Below, in pieces: positions 50,120 to 59,266 of a stretch of 64,000 nucleotides of DNA. Position numbers and translations under genes: made by a program. The notes under the pieces are model-generated. The model was not told the origin of the DNA and did no database searches. It saw only the letters and a list, made by a program, of their open reading frames with translations. Each line of letters starts with the position of its first letter. Position 1 is the first letter of the stretch. Origin of the DNA: Cranoglanis bouderius (Eukaryota; Chordata; Actinopteri; Siluriformes; Cranoglanididae); NCBI GenBank assembly GCA_023630585.1, contig CM042568.1:4979016-5043015 (forward strand). Reading direction: 5' to 3'.

Positions 50120-53100
50120 CAGTAAACATTAAATCATATCCAGAGGATTTTCTTTCTGCATGTTCTAATGTGTGTGTGTGTGTGTGTGTGTGTTGCTCAC
50201 AAATTTAATGTGTGTGTGTGTGTGTGTGTTTTGTGAGCTCACGTTCTGGTTGTAGATGGTGAATTCTGGGTTGAAGTCTGCAGCTGATTCAATCAGGGTC
50301 AGGAGGAACAAATCCGTGCTGATGCCACCTCGAACTTTAGAGCCCTTTCTCAACCTCGACAACTCCACAAAACATCTGCAAATGTTCCAGAGAATTCCTA
50401 AACTCAGCTCTTATCTCATATTTTCTTCCACCAAAATCAACTTTTGTTTTCTACCTGCTGAGATAAATGCTATTTCCTCCTTGCAGGGATAATAAGTCTT
50501 AGAGTTTAATAAGTCCATAAGTTTTATAGTTTTTAAAAGTATCCAGAGTGTAGCTGCACAGCTTTTTTTACCAGCACCTGAGACTATTTTACACATGCCA
50601 AATCTCCACTCTAAAATCGTTACTGTCTCTGCATCAAAGAACAAAAAGAATCAAAAATCAAAAACTTTTATAAAGGCCTGAATACTCTCACTCCCTGCTA
50701 TCTTTCTGATCTCACACTCTTAGGTCATTTTCACGCTCGTGAACACTAACACCAGGTGTCGTATTCTGTACATTGTAGTGCTTGTTCCTCGATTTTGTCA
50801 ATTAGTCATTGATTCAAGTACTTGGACTAAGTGTGAAAACGCCATTAGATTCCTGTCTACTGTCCAATGCTCAGTGTATAACAGTTGCAGTCATGAGTGA
50901 GTCTCTTCTGTTGTAGCACTTCAACTCTCACACTAACAGTCTCACAATCACTTGATCTATAAAACTTATCTCATAATCTATCGGCTTTCTCAAGCCTTAA
51001 GCCTTGTTAATTCATTTTTATTATCCTACATTTGTCTCCTAATGTAGTCCCTTTGCTAGTTAACATTTCTAATGTTATCTGCTCCCTTAGGCATTATAAG
51101 CAGTATGTCTACATTCTTAAAAAAAAAAAAAAAAGTGTATCATTATAAATTATAAATATACAGGAAGGTATAGTCTAAGTACCTGAGGAATGTGTCCTCT
51201 ATTGGGTGTGTAGAATTGTCTAGCAGGTCGGAGAGCTCTCTGCAGAAAGTGTCAGCGGTGAACAGGCACTGCAGACTTGCGTTAACGTAGCAATTGTTTC
51301 CAAAATTAGGCAACCTGCAACAAAACCATCTGTTAGATACACATTCGGATTCACAAAAGCACACTAGGGCTGTGTAAACATCTGAACACAAATGTATAGG
51401 CTCATTAATATTCTAATGCATTCCAATACCAGATATTAATAAGCATAAAATCCTTAAACAAATTCCAATCTGCATATTATTTTTAAATGAGGGACAAACA
51501 CATATCAATGTGTCCTACCCTTCAGGGAGCAGTTGATTGTCTGTGACAGGGGACCGAGTAAAAGTGGGAGTCATGCTGTTTATGTCACCCTCATTGGGAG
51601 TCGGAGTCAGACTCTTTACGTTTTCCTCAGAGGGAGTCGGACTCTTTACGTTTTCCTCAGAGGGAGTCGGACTCTTTACGTTTTCCTCAGAGGGAGTCGG
51701 AGTCGGACTCTTTACGTTTTCCTCAGAGGGAGCTGGACTTGTGCTCTTCGTGTTTCCCTCAGGCATCATCTCATTGGAACTGAAACAGAGAGGCATAGAC
51801 TTTATAATGAACCATTGGGGTCTGTGTGTTTGCAGGTCTGGATATTAAGGAGTAAATTTGTATTTCCACTGTATATAAGAACTTAAACAAGGCTTTATTT
51901 GCTCAATTTTAGTGGTCTGTCTCTCACCTGAATTCATGACGCTCTGTCACTCTTTTCTTGAATTCCATGTAGGAAGAAAAGGTCAGCGCCTTCAGTTCCT
52001 CTTTGAGCTTTTCCATTTCGTTCTCCAGGTTATATGGGGTCATTTCCTTCCTGTCCTCCTTCCTTGCTGCAGCCTTCTTTTCTTGGCCAGGCAGGGTCAT
52101 CTCCTTCCTGGTCCCCACTGAGCTTTGTAAATTCATCTTCACACAGGGCTTTTCGACATCTATGTGTTTCGTCCCTGGGAGTTTTGAGGTTGGACTCACA
52201 CTGACTGGCATTGTTTCAGCTGTTTTCATATTAAGCCTATTTGAGGTCATCTGCTTCCTTGCTGATGTCTTCTTTTCTTGCCCATACAGTGTTGTCTTCT
52301 TCCTATCCTCCATAATTGAAGTGATCCTCAATGAGTTTTGTAAATTCATCTTCACATCAGCGTCTTTGACCTCTAGGCGTTTTGTCCCTGGGAGTTTTGA
52401 GGTCAGCTTCACACTGACCTGCTTCCTTTCTGCACTTTTCTCATTGCGGCTAGTTGAGATCATCTTGTTTGTCTTTGAGGTTTGCCCCCTGGTGGACCCC
52501 GCTAACAGTTTCAGAGAGTCAGTTCGTTGATTCTCTTTCGGAGTTTCTGAGCTGCTGAGGAATAAACAGATGCTGTTTGTCTTCACAGTAACTATCAGTC
52601 AAATTCTACAGTATTTGTTGTTTTCTTATCTGAGCTCTGAGCCTACACAATGTAGAGTTATTATAGCATTTTTTTGTATAGGTCTTTAATGTACCTTACC
52701 TTTCTGTTAAGGCTACATGATGTACATTGTTCTTCTTCTACACAAAAAGAAACACACAAACATTAGAAGGACGTTTATAACATATTGTGACACAAAATAC
52801 TTTTTTTTATATGTATACATGCTACATTTGAGGTTAGTTATTTTTTCTTCCACTCTTTGCCAGTTCTACTTCCTAATTTTGCCAGAGTGCATTTTCCTTA
52901 GAATTAGTGAAGATTCCTTTAGTAAAAGTCGAATGTTTTGACAAACCTACCACTGCTGAATCATGTGGTCTAAAGAGACATCTTTTTTTTTTCTTTTTTT
53001 TTTTTTAAACATATTGTAATACTGTGTTAATTTTGTACTTAAATATAAAATCAAGCTATTTGTCCTGAAAGTGATATTACAGTTACATAGTTCATTTTCA

Positions 53101-54932
53101 ACAGACCCTTATTGGAATCATGCTGTTTCTACAAACTGTAAACTGGAGTTGTTGGGTTTTTTTTCAACTCATAAAACAAGATGGATGAAAACTTTGGCAC
53201 TAAAACTGCAAGTCAACAGGGTTAATCGTAGAAGCTTTCGGAAAATTGATGTACTTTACAAGTATGATATTTCATGTGACATTTCAGTAACAAATATTAA
53301 ATGTGATGTTTGTGTGTGAATATTTTGGATAAAAGATGTTCTTACTGTCCAGAAACACCATTTTGATATTCTGCTTGCACCATCCTTCTTCTTCTCAGTG
53401 GATTTCTCACTGCTTCTGAGCGTCTCTACTGGAGTTTCTGAGCTGCTTAAGAATAAACAGATGCCGTTTGTCTTCACAGTCGCTATCAGTCAAATTCTAT
53501 AGTATTTTTGAAAATGTGGGCTCTGCACCTACACAATGTATCTCTAAAAACCTGAAGTTCTTACAGTTTTCTGATGTCAACATGGAGCTGTATAGTTTTT
53601 ACTGTAACTTACCTTTCTGTAAATTCTGCAAGATGCACCTTGTTCTTCTTCTATACATGAAGAAACACACAGACATAAGAAGGACGCTTATTAAAAAAAA
53701 AAAAACAATAAATTGTGACACAAAATACTTTTTTAATATGCTTTTTTTTTTAAACAGGCACTAAACTGCAAGTCAACAGGGTTAATTGTAGAAGCTTTCA
53801 GAAAATTCATGCACTTTACAAGTATGATATTTCATGTGACATAGTACATGTTATGTTTGTGTGTGTGAATATTTTGGATAAAAGATGTTCTTACTCTCCA
53901 GAAACACCATTTTGCGATTCTCCTTTTACCATCCTTCTTCATCTCTGTGGATGTCTCACTAGTTCTGAGTGTCTCTGTTGAGGTTTCTGAACTGCTGAGG
54001 AATAAACAGATGCTGTTTGTCTTCACAGTCGCAATCAGTCAAATTCTACAGTATTTGTTTTTTCTTATCTGAGCTCTGAGCCTACACAATGTAGAGTTAT
54101 TATAGGATTTTTTTTTTTTTTTTTGTATAGCGAGTTTTGATCTCGTTATGGAGATGCACATGTCTGTAATGTAGCTTACCTTTCTGTAGGTGTCACAGAT
54201 ACTGAAGGAATCACCGTCTTCTACAGATAATAAAAAGAAACACAGACACAAGAGTGATGCTTATGAAAACACTGTTTGTTTGTTTTTTTCAAAATGTTAC
54301 AGTTATTTTTCTTCCAGTCTTTGGTAGTTTTTCTTTTTTTCACCCCTTTCGATCAACAGACGCTTACTGAAGTCACAACTCAATTAGGATTTTATTGAGC
54401 ATTTAGTGCACCAAGTAGTGTCTATAACACTGTTATGTTGTAGCCTACGTAGTGAACATATGAGGTAAATAGTAAGCCATTTGGGACGCGACCTCACTGT
54501 GTGACTTTTCCTCCTGTGCCCGAGTTAAAGGATGTAAAATTAGCATAAATATCAGCGACAAGAAAGACATAACTCTGGGTAAATGAGTCATTTAAAACAT
54601 TAAACTCGATTTGACAGCCCTAATGATGAATATAATCATCACTACAGAATTAATAGTTGATGGAGCCCAACGCTGATATCAATTCAATGTGATTTATATC
54701 GCACTTCTAACTATAAACATCACAGCTTCAGCCGGTTTGAATGTTTAATGCCATAGATATTGTACTGAACTCTCAACACAAAACCCACCATAAAATTCAT
54801 CTCCTTTCATGTAGGTTAGACGACGTGTTTTTGAGATACTGAGATATTCCACTTTCAATAACGAACAGTAAGAGTGATGTGTGAAAGTTTCTCGATTAAA
54901 GGATTTCTTACCTTCCACCAAAAACACGGCAT
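48578..54932 (-). CDS. USP37-like ubiquitin hydrolase, 17 coding exons, 733 aa
   Basis: A C19-family cysteine protease that removes ubiquitin. Exons in order: 54932-54912, 54220-54180, 53991-53895, 53650-53613, 53442-53346, 52737-52700, 52551-51928, 51779-51519, 51314-51183, 50375-50243, 50061-49919, 49827-49728, 49633-49551, 49424-49294, 49149-49106, 48957-48891, 48729-48578 (TGA). All are GT-AG and phases close to 734 codons. A TGA lies in frame 12 nt before the ATG. The Cys box has C414 (FGNNCYVNASLQ), then DAHEFL, two CxxC pairs (CSSC, CEVC), SHIGST and the His box GHYVCEC with H685, N702 nearby. The triad is complete, so activity is likely. The SHIGST-GHY region resembles USP37/29/26; the PH domain and UIM insert of USP37 are absent. 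Residues 1-406 are repeat-built and unlike the known family. Confidence 0.9.
50063..50230. repeat. (CA)n and (TG)n microsatellites in a USP intron
   Basis: CA repeats at 50063-50118 and TG repeats at 50169-50191 and 50210-50229 lie in opposite phase in one 181-bp intron. They could pair within the transcript. Confidence 0.95.
51585..51750 (-). repeat. Coding 30-bp minisatellite: PSEENVKSPT repeats
   Basis: Within the USP exon 51519-51779, a 30-bp unit (agtcggactctttacgtttt on +) is repeated about five times with 6-bp insertions. It encodes decapeptides PSEENVKSPT with optional extra PT. All copies stay in frame. Confidence 0.95.
52700..54220 (-). repeat. Tandemly duplicated exon pair in the USP gene
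   Basis: Short exons of 41, 38 and 38 nt (54180, 53613, 52700) each encode a KK..V......TES peptide. Each is followed by an exon that starts SETxxET; two of these are 97 nt (53895, 53346) and end KWCFW. One period is 135 nt of coding sequence (45 codons) spread over about 0.55-0.9 kb of genomic DNA. Surrounding introns are also similar (cacagacataagaaggacgc; gttcttact; tgtcttcacagt). Confidence 0.9.
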
Positions 54933-55136
54933 TTTGAATTCTCACTGAACTCATTCACGACGAAAGAAAATCCGTTAGCTGCACGCGCTCGGAGTAAAAT
55001 AACGTCTCTTCGCCCCTGTTTTCCCTTAAATGCACTGACTGGAGCTGTTCTAGAACGCGTTCGCTCATTAGAACGTTGTGACGTTACAAGATCGGTGACT
55101 TCATCCACGCTGTTCGATTCGTCACTGGAAGTGTAT
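54912..55136 (-). promoter_or_regulatory. USP first exon / 5' UTR and CpG-rich start region
   Basis: The region is CpG-rich compared with its surroundings (54950-55110) and ends in the exon carrying the ATG at 54932. A possible acceptor tgcag/A at 55137 would make it a second exon, but the CpG content favours a transcription start here. A long upstream frame (from about 55108) is out of frame with the downstream exons. Confidence 0.5.
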
Positions 55137-55215
55137 CTGCAATTAGTGGGTAGCTCAAAGCAAAAAGAGTGCAGATTAATGATTATATATATATATATAT
55201 ATATAGCTATATACC
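55137..55215. repeat. Short (TA)n at the 5' side of the USP gene
   Basis: A (TA)n run of about 24 bp at 55181-55204; otherwise nothing recognised. Confidence 0.7.
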
Positions 55216-55444
55216 CTCACCGGTCACTTTACTAGGAACACCTGTACACCTGATCACCTGATGCTCATGTGGCATCAACACAACACAGAAAACCATGCAG
55301 ATACAGGTCAAAAAATACAGTTAAGTTTGATGTGAACAGTAACTGAAGCTCTTGACCTGGATTTTCTTTGTGCATTGTGCTCTTGCCACAGGATTGGCTG
55401 ATTAGTGCAAGTGGACAGGTGTTCCTAATAAAGTGGACAGTGAG
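55216..55444. mobile_element. Short MITE with ctcaccggtcacttta ends
   Basis: The left end ctcaccggtcacttta and right end taaagtggacagtgag are inverted repeats, with ggaacacctgt/acaggtgttcc continuing inward. The element is 229 bp, non-coding, and of a type widespread in teleosts. Confidence 0.85.
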
Positions 55445-55451
55445 TCTCATG

Positions 55452-55483
<32 letters not shown>

Positions 55484-55675
55484 TCTCTAAAGTCCCGGCC
55501 TTGGGGGTATATAGTGGTGCACATGGGTTAGCAACATTTCCTTCGACACGGATGGGGACTCACTTCTCATTCAGCCCCAAACACACTTACTCGGGCCTAA
55601 TCCTAACCCTAACCTCATGGCCTTGTCAAGTCACAACTCGGGTTAGGGGTTGAGATTAGGGTTGGGGTTAGGGGG
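55452..55675. repeat. (CT)n plus degenerate telomere-like repeats
   Basis: CT repeats lie at 55452-55480. At 55596-55612 there is cctaatcctaaccctaacc, and at 55641-55672 ggttagggg, gattaggg, ggttaggg: telomere-like units in inverted orientation about 35 bp apart. A cacatgggttagc motif occurs at 55519 and 55680. Confidence 0.7.
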
Positions 55676-55895
55676 TGTGCACATGGGTTAGCGCCTACCC
55701 TCCTAAAACACGGACCCCAACCTTACTCCGGAGGAAATTAATGCCCTAAAACAGCTTAAGGACAATAAACAGATTCCGTCGCATTTGCACCCAGGAACGG
55801 GACTTTAGAGAAACGACACGTGTCCTCTTCAAGGCACTCACAGCCTAACCCCAACACACAGTGGTCCGTAGGCCATCGATGTCGCTCACTCAACT

Positions 55896-55898
<3 letters not shown>

Positions 55899-55964
<66 letters not shown>
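55899..55964. repeat. (TA)n microsatellite
   Basis: About 66 bp of TA repeats directly before the MITE copy at 55972. Confidence 0.95.
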
Positions 55965-55967
<3 letters not shown>

Positions 55968-55971
55968 TTAG

Positions 55972-56395
55972 GTATATGCTGTAGAGCAAAGATGCCTTCA
56001 AAATAATGAAATTAAATGTATGTTTGTACATTAAAAAAAATACTGTAAAGAGCAGTAAACAGTAGTAATCGAAACAAGGTCAATATTTGGTGTGACAAAA
56101 AAATAAAAAATAGTAGTCTCCGGTACAATTAGTACGGTTTTATAAGGAAATGAGCTGGTAAGTTTTATTGAGCATCTTGCAGAACCAGCCACAGTTCTTC
56201 TGGAAACTTTGACTTTCGCACGCGCTTCTTATTTTTGCAGCAAAACCCAGCAGCCTTCATTGTGTTTTTTGTCCGAAAAGTGTCTCTTACGTAATATGCT
56301 GCTTTCTTTAATGACATACAAACATTTTACTGTAACATTTAATTATGTGCTAGAAAACTAATGTTTGGGAATCTAAAATGATTTTTGTAGCTGGA
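55972..56395 (+). mobile_element. Third copy of the Tc1-type MITE
   Basis: It matches 5445-5870 (gctgtagagcaaagatgcct, gtagtctccggtacaattag, gagctggtaagttttattga). The left TIR is missing, replaced by the TA repeat; the right end is truncated near gatttttgtag. Confidence 0.8.
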
Positions 56396-56610
56396 AGATT
56401 GTGTTGTCTAGTTCACAACTGGCTGTTGTTTTGTGACTGCTGTGTGTAGATAACTGAATATAGGATTAAGGTGAAACTCCAAAACAACCTAATAACTCTT
56501 GTACATAATTTTAAATTAAATTAGAGAGAGGACCTTATATAATATTTTTCTGATGTAAAGAAGCTGTAGTATTTTCTTTCTTTTGGTTTGTAAATAGATT
56601 AGGTAGCTAT

Positions 56611-56848
56611 AGGTACCTAACACTGTTGTCTGTAGAGTCCTGCGCATGGATACTTCCTTCTCTTTATGGTATGCCATATCCCATAAGAATGACATATGTT
56701 TTCTCATAATAACAAGATGCTAAAATGGACTTTTCTTGCATGGCATTACTGCACTTCCATATTTACAAAACAGATAGTAGTACTACACAAATGTGTCACT
56801 TTCACAAATCAAAACTTGCAAATTTTATGCAAAACTTGACCTTGGTAA
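56611..56848 (+). repeat. Direct repeat, left copy
   Basis: About 238 bp from aggtacctaacactgttgtc to gaccttggtaa, repeated at 58499-58734 with roughly 10 percent differences. Only this copy continues uninterrupted (aagattagtaca). Confidence 0.9.
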
Positions 56849-56969
56849 AAGATTAGTACACACTCATGCATGTACATGTCAAATAGTTTGAGGGTAATGT
56901 ACATATACTGACATATACTATATTACTGAATAGTATTTTGCATTATTTTCACATTATTATTTTTTTTTT

Positions 56970-58495
56970 TTTTACTTCTAAGCAAATAAACAAATCACAG
57001 ATATGACATAAAACAATTTTTGTTTAATAACTGAACATTCTGGCTTCATAAAACATACCTCAAACAAGTTAAGTGATATTATTTTAATTAATGGCATATC
57101 TTTTTCCAGATCAAGTTGAGGAAAAAAATATGGAATCACCTTGTAATTTGCATTTCTAGCACCAGCACAAGACTAAAAATGCAAATTAGTCTGCAGTTAA
57201 AAGAGAGTGCTTACAAACCTTATTGAGCTGTTTGGACTTGGCTAATTGAAAGGAAACATGGCCCCAACAAGAGAGTTGTCAGCTGGAACAATGGAAATGA
57301 TTATAAAATGCCTTCAAGAATGAAATCTGACACGGAGTGTGGCAGAAGATGTCGGTTGTTCCCAGTCAGCTGTGTCTAAAATTTGGTGCAAGTATAAACA
57401 AAATGGGAAAGTTATAAAAGGAAAACATACAGGTAGACCAAGGAAGACGTCAAAGCGTCAGGATAGAAAACAAAAGCAATATGCCTTGAAAATAGAAAAT
57501 GCACAACAAAACAAATGAAAAACAAATGGGCAGAAACAGAAGTCAATGTTTGTAACAGAACTGTAAGAAATCGGCTGAATGAAATGGGATTTACATATAG
57601 AAAAGTCAAATGAAAACCAGAACTACCACCTAAACAGAAGAAAACAAGGTTACAGTGGGCTAAAAAGAAGTAGTCATGGAGTCTGGATGTTTGGATGAAA
57701 GTGATATTCAGTGATGAATTACGAATCTGTATTGGCCAAGGAGATGATACTGGAACTTTTGTCTGGTGCCGTTCTAATGAAACATAAAGATGACTGCCTG
57801 AACAAAACAATCAAATTTCCTGAGTTGCATGTCAGGTAAAGGACCAGAGGAGATGGCAATCTTTACCTCAACCGTCAATGCACAGGGTACATTGAGATTT
57901 TGGACACTTTTCTCATTCCATCGATAGAAAATAGGTTTAGTGATGATGACATCATTTTTCATGATGATAAAGCATCTCGCCACAGAGCAAAACGTGTTCA
58001 GGCTTTTCTTCAGGAAAGGTAAATCATCTCAATGATATGGCCAGAAAACATGGCCGGATCTCAATCCGATTGAAAATTTATGGTGGAAATTAAAAAAATT
58101 CTTCCATGACAAGGCTCCATCCTGCAAAGCTGATCTGTCAACCGCAAATCGAGAAAGTTGCAATCAGCTTCATGGAGAATATTGTTTTTCATTTGTGAAG
58201 TCCATGCCTCAAAGAAAAAAGCCAGAGGAGAGCAACAAAGTACTAATAGTGAATTTTTTTTTTTTTTTTTTTGATGATTCCATAATTTTTTCCTCAACAT
58301 TGAGTGATTGCATTTTTCCAATTAAATTTCATTTAATTTGTTTGAGGTATGTTTTACAAAGCCAGAATGTTCAGCTATTAAATGAAAATTATTTTGTGTC
58401 ATACCTGTGATTTGTTTATTTGCTACAAAGAAAAACAAAAAGTCATTTGAACATCCTCTAAGTGTGGTGATTCCATAATTTTTGCCAGGGGTTGT
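56970..58495 (+). mobile_element. Tc1-like transposon, decayed
   Basis: Inverted terminal sequences of over 150 bp (aaacaaatcacag...; ...ctgtgatttgttt and tatggaatcacc/ggtgattccata) flank a plus-strand transposase. It starts MAPTRELSAGTMEMII near 57259, with RPRKTSKRQ and later WPDLNPIEN. At least five stops or frameshifts are present. The left outermost end is less certain than the right (ccaggggttgtaa). Confidence 0.85.
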
Positions 58496-58498
58496 AAT

Positions 58499-58734
58499 AG
58501 GTACCTAACACTGTTGTCTGTAGAGTTCTGGGCACAGATACTTACTTCTATTTATGTTATGGCACATCTTATAAGAATGACATGTTTTCTCGTAATAACA
58601 AGATGCTAAAATAGACTTTTCTTGCATGGCATTACTGCACTTCCATATTTACAAAACAGATAGTAGTACTACACAAATGTGTCACTTTCACAAATCAAAC
58701 CTTTGTCATTTTATGCAAAACCTGACCTTGGTAA
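58499..58734 (+). repeat. Direct repeat, right copy, cut by the Ty3 LTR
   Basis: It matches 56611-56848 and ends exactly at ggtaa where the LTR TGTTAC begins, so the left copy shows the pre-insertion sequence. Confidence 0.9.
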
Positions 58735-59216
58735 TGTTACAAATCCAGAAGTAAGCTGGACACAGTTGCGGTCAAAAACTTCGTCAGTTTATTCAGCACA
58801 CATGTGGAAAGGACACAGGGCAAACAACAGGTTTATAGAAGGCTTCGAGTCTTCGCAGGATAACGTGATCAAGTTTAAACACACTCTCAAAAAGTGTTAG
58901 CGCTAGCAGTAAAAAAAAAAAAGACACACACTTTACTACGGAAAAACCAAACGGAGAAAACAGCATCCAACAGAGAACCCATACAACAAAATAGCGGTGA
59001 CTAAATAAAGTGTGCTAGTTATTTGCGCTAACAAAAAATCAAACACTTGTGCAAGCAAACCTATCACAGAGATGTGTAAAATAGAGAGAGGGCTTGAGAG
59101 GAAGTCGGAGTCCAAGGTACTTAGCTTAGTTTCAAATGCCGTGAGAATCAGTCCAGAATGAAGTAGCTCAGTCGATTTGGAAGAAACAAACGATACTTCG
59201 CATCCGACCTGTAACA
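58735..59216 (-). repeat. 3' LTR of the Ty3/gypsy element (482 bp)
   Basis: The LTR has perfect 6-bp terminal inverted repeats TGTTAC/GTAACA. It contains a 12-bp poly-A run (58911-58922) and, at 59193-59201, the 9-mer complementary to the primer-site region described separately. Confidence 0.92.
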
Positions 59217-59266
59217 TAAGATTCCTTAAATAGAGTGTTGGTGAAAGGGAAGACAGGTGCGCGGGA

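Noticed and set aside
54908..55108. 66-codon frame as the USP N-terminus
   Set aside because: It begins with GTG and is out of frame with the next exon. The ATG at 54932 is in phase with all downstream exons and has an in-frame stop just upstream.
57412..57983. Minus-strand ORFs of 132 and 69 codons
   Set aside because: They lie antisense to a decayed Tc1 transposase whose plus-strand motifs explain the sequence.
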